Assembly (NCBI GenBank): GCA_001028025.1
Contig: LDAQ01000056.1
Coordinates: forward strand, 9,010-73,009
DNA length: 64,000 nt
Source of the DNA: Faecalicatena fissicatena
GTDB taxonomy: Bacteria; Bacillota; Clostridia; Lachnospirales; Lachnospiraceae
Reading direction: 5' to 3'
Of the stretch, positions 27,894 to 35,169 are shown piece after piece; position 1 is the stretch's first letter; each line of letters opens with the position of its first letter. The position numbers were made by a program, and so were the translations under genes. The notes under the pieces are model-generated. The model did not search any database and had not been told where the DNA came from. It worked only from the letters and a program-made list of their open reading frames with translations.

Positions 27894-28595
27894 TCACAAT
27901 ACAGCAAACAATACGGTAATTATGAGTGCACCGGCCATGAGCACTCCATCACCAGGATGCATCTGATTCAGGTAGTAACCCTGTTTCTTACAGGGATTTT
28001 CGATCCCTCTGACTATGCAGGAAGAGGCCAGTTCGTCCGCAATTATTAAGGACCGAAAAACCATGGGGACAATGACATATTCCATTGTGTTAAGCGGGTG
28101 CCGGAGCACCTGAAACGGAGAGCGCAAAAATCCTCTTATCCGCATGGCATCCTTTACATCCGCAAACTCTGCCATAACCGATGGCATAAAGCGCAAAATG
28201 ACGATGACCGTAAGCGTCACCCTGGTCGGCAGGGGCAGCTGCCGCAGTCCTGCAGTCAGTTTCCCCGAGGGTGCCTGCACCAGCAGATACACCGGCATGA
28301 GGATTGGAACAAGCTCAATGATAAAAGAAAATGTCATCGGAGATGGAAAGCGAAGGCCAAGATTCAGATTGATCTGCAGCCACAGGTGGCAGATCAGGTA
28401 AACAGCCATAAACCCCAGACCTGTTTTTGCAAAACCGAGCACTGCCATCAGCCCGAACAGCAGACAGGTAAAAATAATTTGGAACCACATGTGCCCGGCA
28501 AGATAAGATACCGCACATGCGCATACAGTGATGAACAGCAGCGCCAGTACGTTAACCCGCCTGATTCGTTTTTCCTTCGCTTTTTCCCCGCTCAC
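27894..28595 (-). CDS. ECF transporter T component
   Basis: 233 aa CbiQ/EcfT family membrane protein, 5-6 TM segments. The cytoplasmic coupling helices with Ala-Arg-Gly-like motifs are visible: MRIRGF (about 150) and ASSCIVRGIENP (about 195), which contact the ATPases. The start overlaps the end of the S-component gene by 4 bp (ATGA), showing coupling. Confidence 0.88.
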   Translation of the reverse strand: MSGEKAKEKRIRRVNVLALLFITVCACAVSYLAGHMWFQIIFTCLLFGLMAVLGFAKTGLGFMAVYLICHLWLQINLNLGLRFPSPMTFSFIIELVPILMPVYLLVQAPSGKLTAGLRQLPLPTRVTLTVIVILRFMPSVMAEFADVKDAMRIRGFLRSPFQVLRHPLNTMEYVIVPMVFRSLIIADELASSCIVRGIENPCKKQGYYLNQMHPGDGVLMAGALIITVLFAVL

Positions 28596-29209
28596 TGAAG
28601 CACCCCGGCTTTTTGGAAGTGGCGGCGGAGAATACGGTTGCCGAACACACAGCCAAGGACGGACAAAACCACGGTGATTGCGCAGGCCCCAATCATATGC
28701 CAGGGGCTGGAGAGCATATCAATCTGCATGTCAAAGACTTCCTGAGAGAATCCACTTGCAGAGGCCTGCTCCACATAAGAGTCCCATGCCGCCCAAATGG
28801 GAACGGCATTGCCGATCATCATACCCAGTCCCCAAACAGACCAGCTTATGGTATTGCGGAGCGGACTGCGGTAAGTATTTTTACCTGTCATGGTAAGCTC
28901 ACAAATAACTGCCACACCAACAAAGTAAGGAAGCAGAAATATATATCCGCTGAGTGCAAGAAGCGCTCCGTAGACAACACCCCACACAAGGAATATTCCA
29001 TGTTTATTCAGCCGGTTTGCTGTGACAAGATAAAAGGTTGCGCACAGAAACATCTGAAGTCCGGCGCAGACATACAGATACAGGAACGGAAACGGCAGCG
29101 TCAGCGGCCCCGTTACCCCGCTTACAACTAACGTCAGGACCATCATGGCCGCGATTGTCATAATATCACGGACAGTAATTTTCTTTTTGGTTTGATCTTG
29201 ATTATTCAT
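28592..29209 (-). CDS. ECF transporter S component, MptD/Trep_Strep family
   Basis: 205 aa, about six TM segments, substrate-binding subunit of the ECF module. I place the start at 29209 (MNNQDQTKKKITVRD), since AGGAG lies 7 bases upstream; the frame runs further upstream into the regulator gene without SD. Sequence matches my memory of the family annotated as MptD or TIGR02185 S components, found with EcfT, fused EcfA and two ABC half-transporters in streptococci and clostridia. The substrate is not established. Confidence 0.8.
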   Translation of the reverse strand: MNNQDQTKKKITVRDIMTIAAMMVLTLVVSGVTGPLTLPFPFLYLYVCAGLQMFLCATFYLVTANRLNKHGIFLVWGVVYGALLALSGYIFLLPYFVGVAVICELTMTGKNTYRSPLRNTISWSVWGLGMMIGNAVPIWAAWDSYVEQASASGFSQEVFDMQIDMLSSPWHMIGACAITVVLSVLGCVFGNRILRRHFQKAGVLQ

Positions 29210-29242
29210 GGTAGTTCTCCTTTCAATTTCAAAACGCATCAG

Positions 29243-29276
29243 GTTAGATACAACTAACTCATGTTTAAAAAAATAT
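29243..29276 (-). promoter_or_regulatory. Possible promoter and operator of the ECF/ABC operon
   Basis: Minus strand TATATT (about 29271-29276) is followed by an inverted repeat GTTAG-N6-CTAAC (29243-29258) and then the SD of the S-component gene. The TTAG/CTAA halves recall DtxR/MntR-type metal-repressor sites, although the TetR regulator encoded just upstream is the nearer candidate. No good -35 is seen. Confidence 0.35.
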
Positions 29277-29321
29277 ACCCCCGGGTGGCTCTGCTGCATA
29301 ACCGCAGAACAATATATGGCT

Positions 29322-29936
29322 CTATCCCCCATATATATTTTTCCACCCAGGGCGAAAAAAGTCCGCAATGAGACGAACCCGATTAAGCGCTTCATCCTTT
29401 GGCATATTGTGCCTTACAATCTCAAAAAAAGCATAATACTGTGCACTAAGCAGCACATGCAGATCCTGTTCAGAAATATCCGCACATGAAAAACCCTTTT
29501 CCCGCATGGCCCTAAGATACGCCATCGACTGCCGTTCTTCCTCCGCAATCAGCTCATCCACAAAATTTTCATAGAGGCTCCCCGCAGCACAGTTAATTAA
29601 AAGCACAAAAACATCCTTATTAGCAAATATGTACTCAATCATACCCAAAACGACTTCATCGGAAATCCCCCACATATCCTGCGGACGTCCTTCCTCCAGA
29701 TACTCCACCCCTCTCTCATTCCCCTTCCGGTACATAGACAGCACATCCTCCGCCACAGGAGCAACCAGCGCCGCAAAAATACTCTCCTTATCCGGAAAAT
29801 ACCGAAATACCGCCCCCGTAGTAAGCCCCGCCGTCTTAGCAATACTGCGAACCGACGCCTCCCCGTACCCCTTCTCAAGAAACTCCTCCTTCGCCAAATC
29901 CAGAATCCGCTGCTTAGTCACTTCCCCTTTACTCAT
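29322..29936 (-). CDS. TetR/AcrR-family regulator
   Basis: 204 aa. N-terminal HTH: ILDLAKEEFLEKGYGEASVRSIAKTAGLTTGAVFRYFPDKES, the C-terminal ligand domain is not assignable. Start chosen at 29936 (MSKGEVTK) with GGGGAGGTGA 5 bases upstream. It precedes the ECF/ABC genes on the same strand by 113 bp and has its own consensus-like promoter with a palindrome over the start site, so it is probably autoregulated and controls the transport operon. Confidence 0.88.
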   Translation of the reverse strand: MSKGEVTKQRILDLAKEEFLEKGYGEASVRSIAKTAGLTTGAVFRYFPDKESIFAALVAPVAEDVLSMYRKGNERGVEYLEEGRPQDMWGISDEVVLGMIEYIFANKDVFVLLINCAAGSLYENFVDELIAEEERQSMAYLRAMREKGFSCADISEQDLHVLLSAQYYAFFEIVRHNMPKDEALNRVRLIADFFRPGWKNIYGG

Positions 29937-29955
29937 ACATTCACCTCCCCAAAAG

Positions 29956-30003
29956 ATAGCACTGCTATTTTTTATATTATACACGGATACCAAAATTTGT
30001 CAA
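29956..30003 (-). promoter_or_regulatory. Promoter and palindromic operator of the TetR gene
   Basis: TTGACA (29998-30003), 16-bp spacer, TATAAT (29976-29981) on the minus strand, then ATAGCA-G-TGCTAT (29956-29968), a perfect 13-base palindrome at about the transcription start. Confidence 0.65.
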
Positions 30004-30101
30004 GACCGTCTCCCTAAAAAAGCAAAAACAACACCATTCCCATCCGTCTCCCCCGCCCGGAATCCCTTCCAGCAGATAAGTTTCCCGCCCGGATGCACCC
30101 A

Positions 30102-30426
30102 GCCTGAGGAAAGTGTGCCTTATGGCGGTACCGGACAGCGGGCAGCAAAATCGTGACAGGGCGCTTCGGGATGCGTTATCGGGGAATTACTGTCACTTCA
30201 TCAAAATGGAAGCCAACATATGAATTTTCCCCAGGACTTCCAGTCCTGGGGAAAAGACGACTCAGCGAGAATGCATCCGGCATTCTCGCGCTTGTCGTCG
30301 GTATTCATCATGTTGGCTTCCATTTTGATTAGTGACAGTTATTCCCCGATACCGTATCCCGAAGCGCCCTGCCACGATTTTGCTGCCCGCTGTCCGGTAC
30401 CGCCATAAGGCACACTTTCCTCAGGC
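30102..30426. repeat. Structured inverted-repeat element, copy 2 (about 325 bp)
   Basis: Arms of about 118 bp (30102-30219 and 30310-30426) pair almost fully. The core stem ATCAAAATGGAAGCCAACAT (30200-30219) is perfect with 30310-30329. Centre: hairpin B 30225-30255 (TTTTCCCCAGGAC / GTCCTGGGGAAAA) and hairpin A 30256-30299 (GACGAC...CGCGAGAATGC on the minus strand ...GTCGTC). Read on the minus strand the order is loop arm GGATACGGTAT, TAATCAAAAT, hairpin A, hairpin B, exactly as in copy 1 on the plus strand. Stem bases differ from copy 1 with compensating changes. No ORF inside. Confidence 0.9.
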
Positions 30427-30454
30427 GGACCTTCCCCCGCCGCAGTCCTATCTC

Positions 30455-31681
30455 CTAAATTCCCTCCCAGAGATACTTACCACGTTCACCAACCTGATAG
30501 AAATCCCCGTAGTTAATATGGAATACATCTTTTTCTATCCCGCTGATGTCCACTTTATTCTTAATCAGGTACTGCCAGATTCCCGCATTGGAGATATCCC
30601 CCTGAAGGAGAATCCCCTCCACTCTGCCATCCCGCAGAATGGCTCTGTTATAATGTCTGCTGTCTTCCCTGACCTGAACCTCGTCGCCCTCTTCTGCCCG
30701 GATTTTTCCAACGCAGAGTGTGACAAGTCCAAAGAAATTGATTGTGTTTTTAGCCGCGTATGTATCCGTATATTCCGTCTCAATACCACACATATTTTTA
30801 CCGGCTATACGTCCCTGGTCTGCCGCATTGGGCCAGATCCCGGAGAGTCCGGTCATATCGCCTGCAGCGTAGACATCCGCAGCATTCGTCTGCATATAGC
30901 TGTCTACCTTGATTCCCCGCTCACAGGCAATGCCGCTGCCATCAAGATATGCGGTACAAGGGCGTACCCCCGCCGCAGCAATGATCATATCACAGGGAAT
31001 TTCCTCTCCATTATCCAGAAGTACCTTATGGATTTTTCCATCGGCTTCGCATACTGCCTGATCTGCCTTTCTTCCAAGAAGAAAACGCACACCGGCTTCT
31101 TCGAATAATTTCTGGTAAGCTACTGCACCGTGCTCATCCAGCTGAACCGGCAGTATCTGAGGCGCCATTTCTACAATAGTCACTTTCTTGCCGCGCTCCA
31201 GAAGTCCGTATGCTGCATCCAGCCCCACAAGGCCGGAACCGATGATCAGAATCTCCTGTGCATGCTCTGCTTCTTTTACAATTGCCTGCGCATCCGGCAG
31301 ATCCCTGAGTCCAAATACGTTAGATGCTTTTCTGAGTTCTCCCACCGGAGGAATACAGCTGTTCGCCCCTGTCGCAAGCAGCAGTTTGTCATAACAGATG
31401 GTTTCACCGTTATCCAGCATGGCCTTCTTTTGCTCCGGGCAGACCTTGGATAGTCTGACACCACTCAGCCACTGAACATTATATTTTCCGAAAAAATCTT
31501 CCTCCGTAAAATCAAGGCCCTTTTCGTCTCTTTCTCCTGCAATATATTTATGCAGCATACAGCGGGAATGAATCTGTGTGTCCGCGGATACCATAACGAT
31601 CTTGGCAGATTCCTCCTGCGCTCTTATGACCTTCGCTGCTTCTATTCCTGCAACTCCGGCTCCGATAATTACATACTTCAT
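30455..31681 (-). CDS. FAD/NAD(P)-dependent oxidoreductase of the CODH operon
   Basis: 408 aa flavoprotein. FAD-binding GxGxxG at the N-terminus (VIIGAGVAGIEAAKVI), NAD-binding GSGLVGLDAAYGL at about 150, and the second FAD motif DVYAAGDMTGLSG at about 270. It follows the ferredoxin gene by 3 bp, forming the CooS-CooF-FNOR set known from clostridia and other anaerobes, where it is thought to link CO-derived electrons to NAD(P). Not every FNOR role is tested. SD GGAGGTGTAGCGG overlaps the ferredoxin end. Confidence 0.9.
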   Translation of the reverse strand: MKYVIIGAGVAGIEAAKVIRAQEESAKIVMVSADTQIHSRCMLHKYIAGERDEKGLDFTEEDFFGKYNVQWLSGVRLSKVCPEQKKAMLDNGETICYDKLLLATGANSCIPPVGELRKASNVFGLRDLPDAQAIVKEAEHAQEILIIGSGLVGLDAAYGLLERGKKVTIVEMAPQILPVQLDEHGAVAYQKLFEEAGVRFLLGRKADQAVCEADGKIHKVLLDNGEEIPCDMIIAAAGVRPCTAYLDGSGIACERGIKVDSYMQTNAADVYAAGDMTGLSGIWPNAADQGRIAGKNMCGIETEYTDTYAAKNTINFFGLVTLCVGKIRAEEGDEVQVREDSRHYNRAILRDGRVEGILLQGDISNAGIWQYLIKNKVDISGIEKDVFHINYGDFYQVGERGKYLWEGI

Positions 31682-31684
31682 CCG

Positions 31685-32131
31685 CTACACCTCCTCCACA
31701 AATATTGCCTTCGTCGGACAGGCAGCTACACAGGATGGCTCTCCGCCTGCATTTACACAAAAATCACACTTGATGACTTTGCTGTTCGTAACGCTGTCCG
31801 GCTTCAGAACTCCGAAAGGACAGTTCATCACGCACATAAAGCAGGAGCCGCAGCGTTCCTCGTCATAGAACACATGGCCGCTTTCCGGATCTCTTTTAAG
31901 CGCGCCGCTCATACAGGACTTCACGCATTCCGGATCGTCACAGTGACGGCAGAACAGCGGCTTATATCTCCCTTTAGAATCCTTCAGTATAAAATTCCGG
32001 GACTCGTTTTTCGGATCAGTCATGTCCAGATCATATACAGTTCCCTCGTCTTCTCTGTGGGCCTGCATACAGGCAACGGAGCAGCTCTTACAGCCATCAC
32101 ATTTATCATACTCAATCATGATTCGTCTCAT
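31685..32131 (-). CDS. cooF: CooF-like polyferredoxin (four [4Fe-4S] clusters)
   Basis: 148 aa. Sixteen Cys in four groups: CDGCKSCSVACMQAH, CRHCDDPECVKSCMSGAL, CGSCFMCVMNCPFGVL and CDFCVNAGGEPSCVAACP. This is the DMSO reductase subunit B/CooF ferredoxin type that takes electrons from CO dehydrogenase. Located between cooS (17 bp) and the flavoprotein gene (3 bp). Confidence 0.93.
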   Translation of the reverse strand: MRRIMIEYDKCDGCKSCSVACMQAHREDEGTVYDLDMTDPKNESRNFILKDSKGRYKPLFCRHCDDPECVKSCMSGALKRDPESGHVFYDEERCGSCFMCVMNCPFGVLKPDSVTNSKVIKCDFCVNAGGEPSCVAACPTKAIFVEEV

Positions 32132-32148
32132 AAATTATCGATCCTCTC

Positions 32149-34032
32149 TTAAATATTCAGTCCCTGGCGTTTCTCCATCACGATCTGCTCCAGAATATCT
32201 GCAGATTCTTTCGCATCTCCGTTAATAATGACCTGTCCTCCGGTCAGATTCTTCATATCTTCTGTCAGTACCTGAACGGCTACCGGGCTTCCGGTTACAA
32301 ACGGCGGCAGTCCCAGGTGGAGAGGCAGCCCCAGAGCCAGGCCGTAACAACCGTCAGCCAGAGCCTGCTCTTCCAGCCACTGTGCCGCAGAAAGTACCAG
32401 CGGAAGCTGAGGAAGGTCAACTCCCAGTTCCTCTGCAAGTTCGGTTGCCACGATTTCCAGACGCCCAATTGCCAGACATGGGCCAAAGTTCAGAACCGGC
32501 GGGATTCCCAGTGATTCACAGACTGCACGCAGCTTCGGTCCAGCGTATTTGGAGGCTTCCGGGGTCATCAGTCCGCAGTTCTCGATTCCGCCTGAAGAAC
32601 ATCCTGCAGTCAGTACGATGATATCTCTGGAAATCAGTTCTTTCACCAGATCAACGGTGAGTACGTCATGGCCTCCTGCAGTCAGGTTAGAACATCCGAC
32701 TACACCTGCAACTCCCTTGATATCGCCTGATACGATCAGATCAATCAGAGGCTTCCAGTTTCCGCCAAGGAATTTCTTCAGGGATACCTCACTGACTCCG
32801 GTCAGTGTGTTTTCATAACCGTGGTCTTCCATCAGATTCATAGGAACGCTTCCCCTGCGTGCACTGTAAGACTCAATTACTTCGTCAATCATCTCTTCGG
32901 TTACAGCCGGGCGGTTTTCAAAATCGAATTCTTTTAATTCCGCATTGGCTTTTTTGGCTACATTATCAATACAGATCTGCTTAATCTGCAGTTCATCACA
33001 GATCGGCTCGATTCCGGGCAAAGTACAGTTAAACTCTGAGATCACGGCATCAATCCCGCCGGTTGCAAGGATCGCTTCGCTTGTATAATTATTGCCCGCG
33101 TGTCCGTCAAAAATCTCTGTATAGTGTGCGCCTCTCAGCTGCAGATCCTGCCCCACGCAGGTACAGCCTACCAGTTTAAACCCTTTCGCCCCGGCTTTTC
33201 TGGCTTTTTCAATGACATCCTCATCCGTCAGCCTATTTTGCAGGAAGGTAAACATAGAATGCTGATGTCCGGTGATCATGATATTAATATAATCCGGATC
33301 AATGACTCTGAGCCCAACAGGCGCGAAACGTATCTCCGGTTCCCCAAGTACAACATCGTTAAGCAGGTTCGTCAGCACAAGCCCGTAGATACCTGTGGAA
33401 ATTCCCAGTTTAAGGCAGTCCAGCAACATATTAACGGGATCAGAATTCAGGTTGGTTGAACATTTTACAACACCGTGGAATACTTCTGATTTGGCCCCGC
33501 CCGGAAGAATCCCCAACTCTTTCCATTTGTCATAGCGTGGTTTATATGACATTTTCTCTGTCAGCTGCATCTTCTCATATTCCGGCAGGTATAAATCTTT
33601 CAGAACCGCATCCGCAACGGCTTCTGCTTTTTTATGTACGTCCGCTTCTTCAATTCCCAAAATGGAAGCCAGGCGGTCCAATGTCTCAAGCCCTTTGATC
33701 TCCCCCTTGGTCTTTGCCACATTCTTCACGTTCAGGGCGGTATTTTCAACCACATGGATATAACAGCCTGATCCGGAAGCTACAGCTCTTAGAAGATTCC
33801 TGGTCACGATCGTATCTGCGTTCGCTCCACAGATCCCTCTCGGTGCTTTTGGCGTGATACGGCAGGGGCCGTTTGCACACAGACGGCAGCATACCCCCTG
33901 CAGCCCGAATCCACACTTCGTACTCTGTCCCTCCACTCTGTGATGGGATGTCTCCATAGGCAGTTTTGCAATATAATCCTCCAGCGGCTTGTCTGCGCTT
34001 TTGCAGGTATTGCATCCATAACATTGATTCAT
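32149..34032 (-). CDS. cooS: Anaerobic Ni-Fe carbon monoxide dehydrogenase catalytic subunit
   Basis: 627 aa, CO + H2O to CO2 + 2H+ + 2e-. D-cluster Cys C40 and C48, B-cluster C49, C52, C57, C68. C-cluster ligands all present: His in GHQHSMF, Cys in VGCTCVGQD, SEFNCTLPG, VVGCSNL, TAGCSSGG and NFGPCLAIGR, so an active enzyme is expected. There is an extra N-terminal CYGCNTC motif (C4, C7, C10) before the usual start. No CooC nickel-insertion ATPase and no acetyl-CoA synthase genes are near, which points to a stand-alone CODH for redox balance or CO detoxification. SD AGGAGG at the proper distance. Confidence 0.97.
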   Translation of the reverse strand: MNQCYGCNTCKSADKPLEDYIAKLPMETSHHRVEGQSTKCGFGLQGVCCRLCANGPCRITPKAPRGICGANADTIVTRNLLRAVASGSGCYIHVVENTALNVKNVAKTKGEIKGLETLDRLASILGIEEADVHKKAEAVADAVLKDLYLPEYEKMQLTEKMSYKPRYDKWKELGILPGGAKSEVFHGVVKCSTNLNSDPVNMLLDCLKLGISTGIYGLVLTNLLNDVVLGEPEIRFAPVGLRVIDPDYINIMITGHQHSMFTFLQNRLTDEDVIEKARKAGAKGFKLVGCTCVGQDLQLRGAHYTEIFDGHAGNNYTSEAILATGGIDAVISEFNCTLPGIEPICDELQIKQICIDNVAKKANAELKEFDFENRPAVTEEMIDEVIESYSARRGSVPMNLMEDHGYENTLTGVSEVSLKKFLGGNWKPLIDLIVSGDIKGVAGVVGCSNLTAGGHDVLTVDLVKELISRDIIVLTAGCSSGGIENCGLMTPEASKYAGPKLRAVCESLGIPPVLNFGPCLAIGRLEIVATELAEELGVDLPQLPLVLSAAQWLEEQALADGCYGLALGLPLHLGLPPFVTGSPVAVQVLTEDMKNLTGGQVIINGDAKESADILEQIVMEKRQGLNI

Positions 34033-34050
34033 AATCTTTCCTCCTTAATA

Positions 34051-34070
34051 CTTGACTTTTTTAGTCTAGT
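34051..34070 (-). promoter_or_regulatory. Candidate Rrf2 operator upstream of cooS
   Basis: Minus strand ACTAGACTAAAAAAGTCAAG, 18 bp before the cooS start. It matches the sequence at the Rrf2 gene's own promoter (34573-34592) at 18 of 20 positions. A TATAAA-like -10 lies just upstream (about 34077-34082), so the site would overlap the transcription start. Confidence 0.6.
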
Positions 34071-34150
34071 TTCGTTTTATAAAAAAATCCCTTTCCTGCT
34101 GAAAGGAATATTTTTTTAAATCTAACAGTGCTTCTCAGAGTCCTAATATA

Positions 34151-34537
34151 TCAGAACAAATCGAATAACCTGCGCGATTTGAGTTCTTCAATCAATACTT
34201 TCTGTATCTTCATCAGTTCTGCATGTACTTTACAGGCATCCCCTGCGTTCCTGCTGCAGGTCTGTCTCATGCACGGCATAATCAAAGGTTCCGCATCCAC
34301 CGCCGTCACCACATCGTAGAGTGTCAGCGATTTTAGATCCGTACCTAACCGGCAGCCTCCGGCCGCTCCCCGCTCCACTGCTACGAATCCGGCCTTCTGC
34401 AGCTTGCGGATAATCTTGTAAGCAAATGCTTCCGGTACTTCCTCCGCCTGGCAGATATCCTTAACCGTATGCTTCTCCTTGTCCTTCAGCGAACGCAGAA
34501 TACGGATGGCATAATCATTTTCCCTTGTCAAAAGCAT
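34151..34537 (-). CDS. Rrf2-family regulator, probable Fe-S sensor
   Basis: 128 aa. Winged HTH (MLLTRENDYAIRILRSL, then VPEAFAYKIIRKLQKAGFV and RGAAGGCRLG wing). Cysteines C89, C94 and C102 (CMRQTCSRNAGDAC) occupy the place of the three cluster-binding Cys in IscR/NsrR/RsrR, so a redox- or gas-sensing Fe-S cluster is likely. It lies 118 bp upstream of cooS on the same strand and its predicted operator occurs at both promoters. CO, NO, iron or oxygen are possible signals; the sequence does not decide. Confidence 0.9.
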   Translation of the reverse strand: MLLTRENDYAIRILRSLKDKEKHTVKDICQAEEVPEAFAYKIIRKLQKAGFVAVERGAAGGCRLGTDLKSLTLYDVVTAVDAEPLIMPCMRQTCSRNAGDACKVHAELMKIQKVLIEELKSRRLFDLF

Positions 34538-34562
34538 CGCAGCACCTCTCTTTCTATAAATG

Positions 34563-34592
34563 ATACTAACATACTAGACTAAATTAGTCAAG
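34563..34592 (-). promoter_or_regulatory. Promoter and candidate autoregulatory operator of the Rrf2 gene
   Basis: Minus strand TTGACT (34586-34591), 17-bp spacer, TAGTAT (34563-34568). The palindrome GACTAA-A-TTAGTC (within 34573-34592) lies over the -35 and spacer, a repressor-like position. It is shared with the site before cooS. Confidence 0.65.
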
Positions 34593-34770
34593 TTTATTTT
34601 TACAGTCAAAAAGGATCTATTCACGGATAGATGAAAGGCACGCTATCGGTTGTTTTATGGTATGGCTCTAATGATATGCAGTGTATGCACAACAGGTTCT
34701 GAACAGTAGCAAGATGACATTTTCCTCAACTATTGTAACTTCTACTACACTTTAATTTTTTCTGCGAATA

Positions 34771-34884
34771 TGCTATATTGAATTCAGAAAGAGAGCCGCC
34801 GCCCACATGGTGAAGTCTCAGGTGTGTTTTACGTCCTCACAGGGACGCGCCTACCCCGTATTGGTGACAGGGTAGGCATTTTTT
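34771..34884 (+). ncRNA. Structured leader with competing terminator, riboswitch-like, unassigned class
   Basis: An extended -10 TGCTATATT (34771-34779) starts a short transcript. Hairpin 1: AGGTG (34820-34824) and CGTCC (34832-34836) pair with GGACG (34843-34847) and CGCCT (34848-34852) around loop TCACAG. Hairpin 2 is an intrinsic terminator, GCCTACCC (34849-34856) / GGGTAGGC (34870-34877), then ATTTTTTATTT. GCCT is used by both, so the two folds exclude each other, the hallmark of an attenuator that is ON when hairpin 1 forms. Upstream GAGA (34790-34793) can pair with TCTC (34816-34819). I cannot match it with certainty to a known class; a guanidine-type leader is one thing to test. There is no intact gene after it. 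Confidence 0.55.
34849..34884 (+). terminator. Intrinsic terminator of the orphan leader
   Basis: 8-bp GC-rich stem GCCTACCC / GGGTAGGC with a 13-base loop and an ATTTTTT tail. Its 5' arm overlaps the 3' arm of the upstream hairpin. Confidence 0.85.
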
Positions 34885-34920
34885 ATTTCCGCTTATTATG
34901 CCTGTCTATGGAGGTAAGTA

Positions 34921-35169
34921 ATGCAATCAGAAATCCGCCGTCCAAAAACAGCAGCGACAACACTTGATAAGTGTCCATCTGCATCATCTCCCCGCCAGCA
35001 TCACAGGCAGGCGGACGCATCCGCTCACGCTTACTCGCTGATTTTCACAGCTGGTACTGAAAGTTTAGCTCCAGTACCTGCATCAGCCCCAAAGTTAAAA
35101 CTCGGCGCTATGTCATCCCCCATTTTATACCCGTATGCCTCAGGATTGTATCTTTCTATCGCTGCATAA
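34921..35169 (+). pseudogene. Truncated or spurious reading frame after the orphan leader
   Basis: An ATG at 34921 has an excellent SD (GGAGGTAAGTA) and follows the attenuator, as a regulated gene should. The first ~36 codons (MQSEIRRPKTAATTLDKC...) are not antisense to anything, but the rest runs antisense into the 3' end of the AraC/GyrI gene, so the frame is not a complete protein. I think a regulated gene (for example a transporter) once followed and was deleted, leaving its 5' end. I cannot name it. Confidence 0.3.
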
